Origin: Trogon surrucura | Taxonomy: Eukaryota; Chordata; Aves; Trogoniformes; Trogonidae | Assembly (NCBI GenBank): GCA_020746105.1 | Contig: CM036619.1 | Location: 52,746,635-52,810,634, forward strand | Length of the DNA: 64,000 bases | Direction of reading: 5' to 3' | Shown: in pieces, positions 1 to 13,472 of the stretch | How the letters are laid out: each line of letters begins with the position of its first letter | Numbering within the stretch: position 1 is the first letter of the stretch | Made by a program: the position numbers and the translations under genes | Notes under the pieces: generated by a model | Told to the model about the DNA's origin: nothing | Seen by the model: only the letters and a program-made list of their open reading frames with translations | Database searches by the model: none

Positions 1-3000
1 CTTAAGGGTATCTTTCTTAAGAGAAAGTGTCTTTCTTAAACCGTAACTGCCATAGTCAAAGAAAAATGTTAAAAGCCACAAGCAACATTAACAAATAAAC
101 GAACTCATGTGTGGATAACACACGGGAGATGACACACACTTCCATCACTGCAGGTCTGTCAGTCTCACGATAACAAACTCCACACTGGCTTCTTGTTCTT
201 CTGATGGCAACTTAGACTGGTTTAAAAAGAAACCTACACTGAGAAGGTAATGTCAGCACAAAATTTTTGTTTTCTGCATAGTGCTGTGATCAAAGTGTGC
301 CAATCTGTGGTGCTTCTGAGCTTTACAGATTTAAAAAAAAAAAAAAGGGAAGAAATTCTCACTGTGAGACAGAGTAAAACCTTTCTAGCCCCAGAAGATG
401 GAGTCTCCACTCATGTTTTACTTTCATAAAGATTTTTTGTCTGGTGGTAGACCCAACTAGGATTTTCGAAGGTGCAAACCAACTTAGATGTCCTTTGTCC
501 CTTTGGAAATGTTATTGTGGAGCTCCAGAGAGACCACACACAGTCTGGGAAGGGGCACAGCTCTACATGCCTGCGCTCCAGTTATACCTGCCTGGGGCCG
601 CCAGAAAGCAGGAGGTGGCCAGGAGACACCGTTCAGCCAGGAGCTCCAGCTGTGCCAGGCTCCCAGGTCCCATCCATTACTGAGGGTTCTGGGCATTCAT
701 TACAATGGACGCATTTTGGGAAGCTCAGCATCTCTGTGACAATCTTTTCCTATGTCTGAACCACAATATTGTGTCTTCTCTAAAAGCTGCCGATGAAGCA
801 AGTACTATTTTTGAGGGGAAATTGCTTTGGCATATCTCAGAATATCAGAAAAAACACTAGCAGAGAAAAACAGAGATTTAGGCACAGTTTGGCATGCCAT
901 TCCCTTGACTCCTTTACTACGCAACTTTTCATAACTATGTCTCATCTGGGAAAAAGACACAAATCCGTTGTTTGTGGGAAGCTAGATAGTTAGTCACTCT
1001 AAATAACAACTTAGGAACTACAGCTAAAAACTAAATGGACTGGTAAACAGGAATTGCAAGACTGTGATTTTTGCTTCTTTATCCAGAGTTTCACACAGAT
1101 TAAATAAATGCTTAATTCCGCCCTTCTCTAGCAGTAGTTCACAAACCAGGGGTGGTTCATAATACCACACAGCTTGCTCACGGAGCTGTATTAAATCGTA
1201 ACATTTCTGTTTGCCTGCACTGATCATCCCCACTCAAATTTGGTATTTACTGGTTCATTTGTCCACAGCTTGGAGATCTACAGTTTAAGTCAGGTCAACC
1301 TAATGACCAGAAATGTAGCCAGTTGTTCATAAACAATTTTCCATTCAAATGCACAAGAGACTGATTTGGCAGCCCCTTAAGCTAACAGCACTCCTGCAAG
1401 AGCCGAGGTAAGAGGCATATTGAATAAAGCATTATTTCTTTTTACGCTGGAAAACGTTTACATTTTTCCTTAGCAAATAATCTATACATATGTACTTGGT
1501 TACAGATGAATTTCTGATTTCACACAGACTGTGGGCAAACACTGTGGTCAGACGTTGCTAGGAGCATGTATGTGTATAGCTGTTAGTCATCATGTTCTCC
1601 TATCTTTGTAGAGGACATACTTAAGAGTATATCATTCACCTCTTTTGTTTGCATTATGGATGGACCTGGCTGAGAGCAGCAGGAATGAACTTGAAACCTC
1701 GGTCATGAATGTGGATGATTACAAGAAGAATCTCAGCTAGGATGTTTGATCTCTCGAGCTTGGACGACAATTAGAGCAAAACTGAACAGCTTAAGTTTTT
1801 CTTTAATTAGTCTCTAGTCTGCAATGTATGGGGGTTCAGAGTTTAAATCAATTCTTACATAACTCATGTCCTCTTTTCTTTTTCCATCAATACTACTATT
1901 TCCATTGAAAAATATTTAGTTTTTAGAAAGGAGGGAAATGTGATAGTCATTTATTGCCCCCACACTGCTAAGAAATTCCATGCTTTTATGTGCAGGAAGC
2001 ATTGTGTTGATGTTGGCTTCCCCATGAGTTAAAAATCTTGTTTAAATGTTGCAGAATCTAAATGCTCTTTGAGGTTTTTCTGTGTTGTTTTATGGAAAGG
2101 CTTCTGCCTGATTATTTACAGATGCTGTCTCTGAGAAAGCCAAAAATAGTCCTTTACTAATTCAAAATTTAAACTAGCATTTTTATTATTTTATTGTGTA
2201 ACCAAGAAACTCTGCCTGGGGTCCTCAGTTCAAAGAGGAAAACAGAGCCCTTCAGCTTGCTGTTGGCATCACAGGCAGCGACATTCCCGTTCAGCTCACA
2301 GCAGTGCCAAGCCTTGGCAGACCGCAGGGTCCTCTCCAGCAGAAGCACAGCCTCCAAATCATCTTGCAGCAAGGACTCCCCAGGTTACACGACCATGAAG
2401 GACTCGCATTGTTTCAAAAGTTACTTCTCTCGCAGTAGCACCGGGTGTTTAAAACAATTTTAGGAATCATGACAGCCCTTTAAGCCATGCTGTTTTTCTA
2501 TGGCCACCTTGGCTGAGCATCAGTAAGGGATTTTTTTAAAAGTTCATGAAGTGCTAAGATATATCTTGAGCCCAACAAGCAAGAAAGGTTGCTCAGCCAG
2601 CTCAGCCAAGCAAGCGTTTCATCAGATGAAACACTCCTCCAAAGTTTCTTTAACCTTGAAAAAGTGGAGAGCGAGCCATGAACACTAACAAACAGGGGGA
2701 CTACCCTGGTCAAAGAGCAACCACAAAGCTTGGATCTCATCCTTGCCAGTCTAAAGACAGACACTACTCCTGATTCTCTCAGCAACCATTAGCAGAGGAA
2801 TTGCACTTTCCTTGCTGCCTCAAGCTGTTTTTCTATCCTAGGTCCTGTATATAACTGGTCAGGGGGGTTATTCCACTGATCTGGAGACCGTGTGTTGGAT
2901 TTCTCCTATCCTACGGACATGGAGCTCCAGTGATCCCAAGAAGCAGCTGAGGAACAACACAAACTAGCAATATGGGAAGTGGGTTTCCAGACGTTATTTC

Positions 3001-3167
3001 TGCCTCACCAATAGCCACAGTAAGCGCGTGGTTCAAAAAAGCCTTCCTGACTCAGGTGAGCTCTTCAGCTTCTCCAAATCCCTGTGACGTGCAAGGGATA
3101 GGAGGGAGAACAATGTATCAAAACCTCAGTGTTGCACAAAATAAGAAGATACATCATCCTTGTCTCT
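1..3167. other. COLEC12 intron 2 segment, no gene seen
   Basis: AT-rich non-coding DNA. It holds an A14 tract (333-346) and a 95-codon minus-strand frame at 2498-2785 with no recognisable domain or splice sites. No repeat family was identified. Confidence 0.6.
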
Positions 3168-4236
3168 AAGATGGAGAGACATGGACTTGATGGGTGGACC
3201 ACTCGGTGGATAAGGAACTGGCTAGAGGGTCGCACTCAAAGAATTGTGGTCAATGGCTTGATGCCTACGTGGAGACCAGAGACAAGTGGAGTTCCTCAGG
3301 GGTCTGTTCTGGGTCCAGTGCTGTTCAACATCTTTGTCAGCGACATTGACGATGGCATTGAGTGCACCCTCAGCAAGCTTGCTGATGACACCAAGCCGCT
3401 TGCTTGAAGGAAGGGATGCCATCCAGAGGGACCTTGACAGACTTGAGAAATGGGCCAGTGCAAACTGCATGAGCTTCAACAAGTCAAAGTGCAAGGTCCT
3501 GCACCTGGCAATCTCGGGCACAAATATAAACTGATACAGAGTGTGTTGAGAGCAGCCCTGAAGAGAAGGACTTAGGGGTGTTGGTAGATGAGAAGCTCAA
3601 CATGAGCCGGCAGTGTGCTCATGCAGCCCAGAAGGCCAGCCCTGTCCTGGGGTTCATTAAGAGGGGTGACCAGGAGATCAAGAGAGGTGATTCTCCCCTT
3701 TTACTCTGCTCTTGTGAGACCCCACCTCGAGTACTGCATCCAGTTCTGGTGTCCTCACCATGAGAGGGATATAGATCTGTTGGAATGAGTCCAGAGGAAG
3801 GCCACAAAGATGATGCAGGGGCTGGAGCACCTCTGCTACGAGGACAGGCTGTGGGAGGTGGGATTGTTCAGTCTTAAAAAGAGAAGACTCGGGGGGAAGC
3901 TTCCAATATCTGAAGGAAACCTACAGGAAGGCTGGAGAGGGACTTTTTACAGGAATGTCCAGTAATAGGACAAGAGAAAATGGATTTAAATTGAAGGAGA
4001 ATAGCTTTAGACTGGATCTTAGGAAGGAATTCTTCAGTACAATGGTCGCAAGATTCTTAAATAGATTGCCCAGAGATGCTGTGGCTGCCCCCTCCCTGGA
4101 GATGTTCAAGGCCAGGTTAGATGAGGCCTTGAGCAACCTGGTCTAGTTGAAAGGCATCCTTGCCCATGGAAGGGAGCTTGGATTAGATGATCTCTAAGGT
4201 CCCTTCCAACCTAAGCCATTCTATGATTCTATGATT
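3168..4236 (+). mobile_element. CR1 LINE, 5'-truncated
   Basis: The 3' third of a CR1 non-LTR retrotransposon. It starts in the reverse transcriptase with [15 protein letters not shown] and [17 protein letters not shown], passes the active-site region, which reads KLADDT where the family has FADD, and runs through the C-terminal [16 protein letters not shown]-type region to EMFKARLDEALSNLV. It ends with the CR1 3' tail containing two ATTCTATG-type units at 4219-4236. The reading frame is broken by several shifts (for example just after the ADD motif, near 3405) and stops, so the copy is dead. It lies antisense to COLEC12 within intron 2. Confidence 0.95.
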
Positions 4237-7200
4237 ACAGTTACCATTACAAAAAGTTCTGCATAAAATATTGATGATAAAACATTTACAAATGTAATTT
4301 TCTGCCTGTCAGCAAGTACCGACACCGGCTGAAAGCTGTTCCTGACTCAGTCTGTACAAACACTTGCCCACTACAACATGGCTTAGAAATAAAACAGGAG
4401 CTCCAACAGTTGTCTCAACCCACATGCAAAGTAACACACAGGTACAGGACAAAGTCTGTGGGCCTACATGGTAGATCAGATTGTCTTCTAACAGACTGGG
4501 CTACAATTTGGATGATGTCTTTCAAACGTAGGGCTTGGGAAGTTTGCATTTATTTCCTACAGTCTAACTTCTAATCCAAGGACAGCATTATGGATTTTCT
4601 GAAAACAACAGCAAGATCCTGCCGTTTTTAGTTGGTGCAGAATGTGTATTTGTTCTGCAGTTTCCTTTAAAAAAACCACAAAACACAAAACCAATAACTG
4701 GTCTATGCTTGCTTCCTGCAATTGAAAATTTCCTTCACCTCAGATCAACACAGCTAGCAGAGATGATCAGAGAAGTTGATACACTGACAAATAAATTAGG
4801 TTCTTGTTTGGATGCAACAAAATATTATTGCTCTAGAACAACTGGCATTTTAAGACGTTAACTTTTTGCAAACTATAGATTTCTCCCAGATACGAAGCCA
4901 CTTGAGAACTAAGATCACAAAGTCAAAGTTGATCTAAAACTGAGCTCTGATCTTTCCCTCCTGAAACATAGTGGAGCTTGGATTCCTACAGGTTCTGGCT
5001 GCAGACAACTCATCTCTAGCACTGGTACAGCTGACATTTGTTCCTTCTGAATGTGCCATCAGCTGGGGCTGAAATTATTGATTAAATACAATACAAATCC
5101 ATAAGGACGTATTTCAGATAAGCTGTTATATATTTAATAGTAACACATTGTTCTGCATGATAGGATTATAGTACAAACAAGAAACTCTGCTCTGGGGCTT
5201 AGGGCCTCTTGTGAAGTCTTACTAAGGATCATACCCTGGAAAGACTGTTTAGTCCTGTAAAGCTTCTTAGCCACAGCTTAAGCTGGTCATAAAGTTATTT
5301 CTCTTATTTCTTGTAACTACATTTTGAAAGATAATATGCATGAAAGATGATTTGCACTGCTATGCTCCTTTTCAACCAAAGATTTTACAAGCTTTAGAAA
5401 TATCTATAAATTTCTTTAACAGTGCTGTTTCCCACCATTTCTTCAATTTAAGAACCTCCCACAGTGACACTAAACTTTCAGTAAGTGTTCCAAAAATTCT
5501 GGCACTTATCTCTTGGATTACAAATCACTTGTTGAATGTGTTTTCTGGTTTATTTCCATGCTGGGATTGTGGATCTGAGAAATATTTGGGTAAAGTTAAC
5601 TAGATGTCCTCCACCAGCCTTTCTTTGTCTCCAGCTCCCTTGTTTTCTCCTGAGCTCTGTGGTTTGCTGTTCTCAGAGGTGCTGAACCACACTAAGGCGT
5701 GTTTTCTCCTCCTTACCTTTTCAGATGGATATTAAGCAAATTTTCCAACACAACATAGGCATTCCCACTACAACCAGAAGACCATCAGGATGTCCTGACT
5801 TTCCTCCTGCCAGTATCAGAGCTCAAATTAATTGCTAACTGCTCCACAGGTTCCTCAAAAACACTGATCTGCCATGACTGCAAGCAAATTCCTTGCCTTT
5901 GTTTCAGTCTCCTTGCCTGTACCAAAAGGATAATGACACATGTTTCCCTTGTTGAAAAGATCAGTGATCACTGCAAAATAACCAGTGAATTTCTACTGTT
6001 GTTGAGGAGAAGCTTTTCATAAAACCTCTTCATCTCTGCTCACCTTGTTGATGAACATGCAGTTTATAAATGATATGACACACAAGAACCAAAAGACTTG
6101 TGCTGAAGACAGAATGATTTCCCTTTTCTTAATTAAAAGAGTGGCTATCAAAAATTTACTTTGGCTTCACATGTCTTCAGTAAGTCAAATGGATGTGCAA
6201 GATGCAACTGAGCATCTTCCTCTGGAAGTATGTGCTGTGGGAATGGCATTTTCTGAAAAATTTTTCTGAAAAATTACTGGATAAAGAAAATCCCTTAATT
6301 GATTTTGAAATCCAGTTCAGAAGGAAAAATTATAGGATAATGGTCTCTGATAAAACAATAATAACAATAATAATAATAATCAAGATATTTCCCTAATTCT
6401 ACTAGTATTATTTTCATCATCACTGCATTCAGTACTTGTGCCTGTTGGCCCTAACTCCTATGTTGTTTCACTGTTGAACATGAGAGGTTTAAACTAAACT
6501 CCATAGCTATCTTGTTTCTAGCTTATTAAAAATCAGGAAGCTTCTTTTAACATCCCTATTTACAGGGAAAGCTCGTACAATTGACTGAAAACTGTATCTT
6601 TTTTTCTCATTTTTATGGTGGAGTAAAACCACTACAGTTGGCTCACAGTATTGCACTGACACTGAGAACATTAATTGGCAAATCAAGTGCTTCACTTCTG
6701 AGGGATTTTCTCCCCTGATCTTTCAACTTACACATTTATAGGTCTCCAAGTGCTAAGAAGAAATCTGCGCAAAATTAAGTACTTGAGCATGGTTACATCT
6801 TTAAGACTCGCATCCAGCCAGAGCCTAAAACTGGTCCCTTATATGAGCACCTCAGCGGAATGAATTTATTAGCAATCTGAGCCTGGATGCAAACCACACA
6901 TTGAATGCAAGTCAGTCAGAAAACAGCCTCAGTGCTTGGTAGGGTTGGGGATTACCCAGTCTGCCCTGGACACTACTGCAGAAATTGAGCTGCACTACCC
7001 CAGACAATGCTGGTGCTAATTAATGCGTGTCTGTGCATCCCTGCCCTGCGTGGCAGTTACACAAGTAGATTTGTGAGTGCACCGATACCCATCTGCAGGA
7101 TGAGGAGTTCAGACAGTGGTCTGGCTGTCTCCTACCGTTTTGTTACACAAGGCCAGAGGATTCCCCAAGGCCTTCACACCCATTCCTGTGACAAAGCAGA

Positions 7201-10200
7201 AGCACCAGCCTGAAATATTTTCCGTCTTGTCTAATTTGCGGCATGTGCTCACTACAGACTAGAAAAACCTCCTGTTCTCCTCTGCCAGCCAGGTTTTATT
7301 TGTTATTAGTCAACACCTGTGTAATCTCAGTGTTTCTCCCTCATACCTGGAGAGAACGTTAAGCCAGAATTAATGACCCATAGCTAACATGCATCATGAC
7401 TAATATGTCATCAGGACTGTATCTCCGTAAGCAGCCGTCTCTGCTGAGCGTCAGCCCACGTCTTTCTGACTCTACCTTACTCCTCTCTGCAGCTTACTAA
7501 CTCGGATTACGTGTAACATCTTTCGTTGTTTAACGCTAATAGAATCCAGGTGAACTATGCATAATTACATCCAGGTCTCCTTCAACGGATGGCTTGTTCC
7601 CTCTGTCAATGATCTAATAAGTAGAGAGACATGCCACAAAATGGAGAATGAGTAATGCACACGGAGGTGATTATTATGCCACAGTGCTCATGCTAACAGC
7701 TGGAAAAGATCATGGATTACTGAAGCTACATGGGCTTTGAGATAGCCCCTGCAAAACATTTTCAACAATCCAGTTTCCTTCAGTGCCCAGGTTAACGTAT
7801 TTCCAGGTTGCTTTATCCTTCTTCCAAATGACAGTTTCCTTCACCCCGTTTCCCACATCCTGAGGAAAGTTATTTAATGTCATCATGGAGATATCCTTGT
7901 GAAAAATGGGGAAAAAGTAGAAGCCTGAGACTCACAGTCATCCTTAAGTGACAGAGATCCAGACGGGGGATCCAGAACACAAAATTCTCTCTCATCAATA
8001 CCTCTTTAGTTTAGTTAGCCATGATAAAAATCATCAATGGGCATAAAGACCTAACACTGGACAAGTTAGCTCTGTGAGATGGATCATCCAGAAGTTCCCC
8101 AGATTGACAGGGTTAGGGGTCAAATGTGGGGACAGACCCAGAAGAGCAGCTCTAGGACCACTGCTGCCAACTACAGGTACCACACCAGTGAGCTGAGCTC
8201 AAGTCAGTCAGTCTGCCACCCACCCGTCAGCACATTGTCCAGAGATGGAGACAGTGGACCAAAGGAGAAGTCCACCACTGAACGTTGCCTGCGGTACACA
8301 CTGTGCAAGTCTCAGAATTACTATGAGCACCTCAAAACCACTTCAAATGGAAAAGGAAATGGTGCATGCCAACCCCACTCTGACCCCATGGGGCAGCAAC
8401 AAGAGTTTATCTTACGTGGAATTATTCTATGGGCTAAATAACTTGGTATTACCCCTCCAAAAAAAAAGGAGCCATCACAGGAGTAGGAGTCTCACATTGA
8501 GCAGGAAGATTTCTTACTGGAACAAGCCTGCAGCATATTTGCTGGCAGAAATCAGGATGTGAAGGCTTGAGCAGCAGCATCACCCCAGGGCAGCAATTCT
8601 TCCCTGAAGAACTCTGTCCCTCTACCTTATCTGAGGGTGCGTCAGCCCCTTCTTTAGTATCACATGCATAGCCAAGCACAGCTACACCTTATTAGCCCTC
8701 AGCAGTAAGCACACCTTAAACCGACTCTAAAAATCTTCCTCTCAACTTAATCCCTGACTCCTTTGGTGATTCTCTAGCTCCTCTAAGTCATTGAAAAGCT
8801 TTTGGAGAGGAATACAACAAGCCAGCCAGACTCCTTCCAGACTTCAACACAGAAAGCAAAATAGTCATCTCCTTCACATTACACATTTGGAGAGTTGGGG
8901 TGCACAACACCTCAGCCATAATGCTGCAGAACACTGATGATTTGCAGTTATTTCTGGACCAATCTTTAATATGCCACAGGAGCCCTCGATGCTGAGCTCC
9001 GTCTGCGAAGCTGAAGCTCCCACAGCAACCTCTCCAAGAAAGCAGAGTCACCTTCTGCCTGCATACACCCAGCAAGGCTGCCAGTCTCCAAAAACTGCTG
9101 ATTATCAGTATAATGAACTATGCATCATACAGAAGTATGATCTGTCCTGCCTGCCTTGCTGCAACTGGCAACATCACATTCAGCCTAATTCAGACAAAAA
9201 AAAACAGGCAGATCTGATGGACTCAGCTGCTTGAATAATCCAAGGGAAGACTTTTATCAGGTTCTGTGGGCACCTTGCCTGTCTCCACAGTCACAGAACA
9301 AATATACAATTTAGTATCATGCATGGGGGTCAGATTTCACTTGCTGCTCTCTTCATTCATAGTAAATTTCAGTTTGTTTATTTCTGCTGAAAACAATCTA
9401 ACCCTATGAAATGTGATTCTTTGATGTGAGCACATACAACAGTAACAAAAAGTGGCCTGTGCCATAATTTCAGATGACAAACAAACCAAGTTAAATATCA
9501 GAAAATACAGTAACTTCACATTTGTTTTTTTCATCGAAGGAAGAATGTGTTTTCAGCAGGTTCCATCTTCTCTGCCCTTAGAATCTTTCAGGAAAAACAC
9601 TATCCTTCTGTTCTGGCCAGGTCACACTCCTGCTTTGCCACAGCTGTGAGTGCTGGTACCACTCCTGGAATTTGCACAACCTGAACTGGTTTGCTTATGT
9701 TTGCTCATAAAGAGATGAGTTAGGTCTCCCAAGTGCTGATGTGGAAGCATAGTGATACCACAGAAGCCTCAAACTTGCCTAACCCTTGCCAGAGACATCA
9801 CCCTCCGTGGTGCTGCTGCTGCAAGGAGTCTGTCAGCAAGTTCTTTTGCAGCATACAACACTCCAGGCAAATACAGCCATGATTTATGTTGGAAGCTGGG
9901 CAGTTTTGTAGCCACAACCATAACATTTGATGCTAAATTTTTACTGAACTGATCAGAAGAAATGGGAATGCTACATCTCTGCCCATCTTCCATCCCCACA
10001 CCCTGCTGTTCAAGTTTTAGAGAGGTTTATATTCTCCAATGTGTATTTTGGATACATCCAGAAACCATAGTTTGAGCTCTACTGCATATTCTCTTGGTGA
10101 TTTTTTGCCTGTGCATGATAAACCCACCTTGTATTTTGATACTCAAACTGAAAAAAAAATAAAAAGAGTAACTGGAAACCTCTTAGTAAAACACCCCTGT

Positions 10201-11588
10201 ATTGGTTCCAGAAAAAAGCAAAGTTTAAATGAGATGATCAACACATAAAGATCCTCCTTGGCCTGTACCAACAGACCTAGATATGTTACATGAAACAACC
10301 TAAACAATTAAAAAAGTTTGTGTGAATGTGCTTGGATAATACTTTAACCTCCTGTTTACTGTCTGTTCAGAACAGGCCTAGAAGCAACTGCCTGTTCACA
10401 ATAATTTTTGTGGAAAGCAATAAAGATGAAAGTATGTTTTTTATATGACAGCTAACAGAAGAACTAATTTATTTATTGCTCGTAAAGACTTGAGGACTCA
10501 GGCATTCAGTGGGGAGGCTCTACCGGAATCATGGATGCTCCTAAAATGCTACTCAACTTTCTCTGAACTCTACTGTCTTTTATTTCAACTCTGTTCTGAT
10601 CTCAAGCCTAGAGGCCAGCAAAGTGGATCCACAAGTTTTTTGGGACCTGCATTTTTCTTAGCAAGAATTTTGGTTCGCAGCAGATGCTACTGAAATGAGC
10701 ACCATGAGTAAGAGCAACAGCCCATTATTTAGGTACTGGAAAGGGAGCAGTTTTTCACTACAGGCATGAAACATTTTAGTCACTTCTCAGATATTCTGCA
10801 CACATGAAATATACGGTTTCTGAAAATGGAGGGGCAGTCCATAATATCTTTTAGAGTGGGGCAGAGCTGATTAAACCATAGTGAAGAATGTGACACTTTC
10901 TGGGGGAGGAAATTAAACGCAGTGGAAGATTACACTAGAATATTATGTCTATGGAATAAGGCAGCTCCATTTGAAAAAATCAATTTTATAAACATTTTCA
11001 GATCTTTCTCTAAGGAGAGCTAAAATAAGCCATGGCTAATGTTTAGATTCTGGACAAATTGTAATGAACAATGTAATTGTTCAATCATAATCGGTAGATA
11101 AACGATTATAATTGGTAGAGGATTCACCATTCTAGTTGCACACTATGAATAGAGGCTCTTGGGGACTCCAGTTCGTATGTCTGCATGAATATGAAGACTG
11201 TTCCACAGATATGGTGGGGCAAGAGCATCCTCAGACCAGTGGGCATGAGGAACTCTCTACTATGTAGGCAGCAGGATGAGCAGTTGACGTGGGCCTCAGC
11301 TCACCAACCATTTGCAGCTCTTGCTCTGGGGTCCTGAATTTAGGCCAAAACAAATGGGGAGAAAAAAACCCAATAATCTGCATTTTGGGACAAAGAGATA
11401 AAAGAGAAAAAATTCTCTAGACGTTTTTTCTTTTCATTGGCAGCCACGGGACACTGCTCACACATTTGGTATGTCAGATGTGGTCCCAGCGGAGACCGCC
11501 CAGCACATAGGCTGCAGGTGAGGCTGCTGTTCAGCCAGGGCTGTCACCACCCCAAACATGTTTCAGCTTTGCAATCTATTTGGTACTT
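4237..11588. other. COLEC12 intron 2 segment, no gene seen
   Basis: Mostly AT-rich unique-looking DNA. It contains an AAT-type microsatellite (6356-6380), a homeodomain-motif-rich block at about 7290-7720 (see findings) and an unrecognised 120-codon frame at 8079-8441 with no splice context. Confidence 0.6.
6356..6380. repeat. (AAT)n-type microsatellite
   Basis: Short run of AAT/AAC trinucleotides on the plus strand. Confidence 0.85.
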
Positions 11589-11660
11589 CACAGAATCACA
11601 GGGGTTGGAAGGGACCTCGAAAGATAATCTACTTAATTGTCCTCATCATGCTAAGCACAG
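11589..11660 (-). mobile_element. CR1 3' tail fragment
   Basis: The sequence cacagaatcacaggggttgg followed by aagggacct and a degraded atcta-type stretch is the reverse complement of the CR1 3' end. Only the last ~70 bp is recognisable, so this is either a very short insertion or an old remnant. Confidence 0.75.
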
Positions 11661-12894
11661 ACAATATTATAAACCAAACCAACAAAATCATAATATTAAT
11701 ATATTTTCCCAAGCCAGTGACTTATCGTGACCAGAAGTCTGTGACAAGGGTTCTGTCTGGCCAGTCCTACCTTTGCACTTCCTTTAATTGCAGTATCAAA
11801 AGCGGAAAGTACATCACACTTCCTATTATCTTGGCTTCTTACATAATAGAGGAAAACAAACTCGGGCTCAAAATAACCCAAGAAACCCATCCCAAGACCA
11901 AAAAAAAGTTACAGAAAAATTAACATTCCACATGTTTAAAGAATGTAAACAAAAATGTCATCACACAGACATGCAGAAAACTGGTGTTACTCAAACAGAG
12001 TGCTGCCAATTCTCCATCTAATGAGTTGTTGAATTCCGAGACAATCAGAAACGGCTTGTGGGAGCTTAGTGAACAACAGCATTTGTTTTTCCTTCTGATT
12101 TCTCCTTATTAAAAGCTACAGGGAAATCACTGAGCTAGAAAGACTACCTCAATTACTCTTAATTGCTGTCGGTTCTGATTAGCCCAGACCACAGCGACCC
12201 TGAAACCAGCAGCACAGGGAACAAAGCAGGTGCTTTGTGTCTTCGCAGCACACTCCCTTAGCTTGCAATGGAAATGCCATCGAGGGAATGGGCATGAGCT
12301 CATGATTCCCAGAGACAGGTGATACTCATGACCACAATCCATGTTAGAAGCAAGGCTTAGCCTTCCTGTTTTGCTCAAGTCTCCATTTTCTGCCTATGTA
12401 TTTTGGGCAGTGCTCCAGATAATCTGAGGAATGAAACCCCAGGTCCGACATGCAGTGCTCACATCCCGCCCTTGCAGAGTGAGAGGGATGCTACCGCTCG
12501 GATGGGAGACAAACTGTGGCTGCAGCAGCTCATCTACTGAGCAGCGATGTGCACACGGCCTGGCAGCTGGGCACATAAAAGCAGGAATACACATTTTTCT
12601 AAAATCAAGAAGAGGACAGCGGATTGCCTCAGGGGAGCTGGGTGAATATTGATGCTTTTTTGAGCAAAATATAGGAAGTCAGATAAGCCTGGTCCTTGCT
12701 ATTTCTTCTTTGTTACATATTTGCAAGTCAGTTGGGGCATAAGAAGTAACTAACCTGATTCCTCATTACACAGTCAGAAATATACCCACAAAGGTATTTA
12801 AAATCTTAGAACACACTTTGATGCCTTAGTTTCTGCAGGAGGCACCCCAAGTTGCTCTAATAAGTGTTAATGGACAGCACAGCATGTGCAGTTA
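11661..12894. other. COLEC12 intron 2 segment, no gene seen
   Basis: Unique-looking intronic DNA with short open frames on both strands (up to about 80 codons). None has a recognisable domain or plausible splice sites. Confidence 0.6.
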
Positions 12895-13472
12895 GAATCA
12901 CAGAGTCACAGAATTACAGAATCATAGAATGGCTTAGGTTGGAAGGGACCTTAGAGATCATCTAATCCAAGCTCCCTGCCATGGGCAGGGATGCTCTTAA
13001 CTAGACCAGGTTACTCAAGGCCTCATCCAACCTGGCCTTGAACATCTCCAGGGAGGGTGCATCCACAAACTCTCTGGGCAATTTACTCCAGAGTCTTGAC
13101 ATCCTCGTACTGAAGAATTCCTTCCTAAGATCCAGTCTAAAGCTATTCTCCTTCAATTTAAATCCATTTGCCCTTGTCCTATCAGTGGACACTCTTATAA
13201 AAAGTCCCTCCCCAGCCTTCCTGCAGGATCCCTTCAGGTATTGGAAGGCAGCTATTAGGTCCCTCACGAGTCTTCTCTTCTCCAGGCTGAACAATCCCAG
13301 CTCCCGCAGCCTGTCCTCGTAGCAGAGGTGCTCCAGCCCCTGGATCATCTTTGTGGTCCTCCTCTGGACTCATTCCAACAGATCTATATCCCTCTCACGG
13401 TGAGGACACCAGAACTGGATGCAGTACTCGAGGTAGGGTCTCACAAGAGCAGAGTAAAGGAGGGAGAATCAC
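12895..13472 (-). mobile_element. CR1 LINE, 5'-truncated
   Basis: A minus-strand CR1 copy holding only the C-terminal part of ORF2 and the 3' tail. The protein reads [21 protein letters not shown] on to PSLEMFKARLDEALSNLV. The tail at 12895-12935 shows the repeated caGAATCAcag/caTAGAAT units. It is very like the copy at 3168-4236, so both probably belong to one subfamily. It is in the same orientation as COLEC12. Confidence 0.95.

Noticed and set aside
7765-7850. Minus-strand phrase cctgggcactgaagg resembling the expected COLEC12 exon 3 (NNWALKF)
   Set aside because: The match is only a few bases, in the wrong frame, and no hydrophobic span or splice site follows.
8079-8441. A 120-codon plus frame
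   Set aside because: No known domain, no splice sites, antisense within COLEC12 intron 2; other frames of similar size are common in this window.
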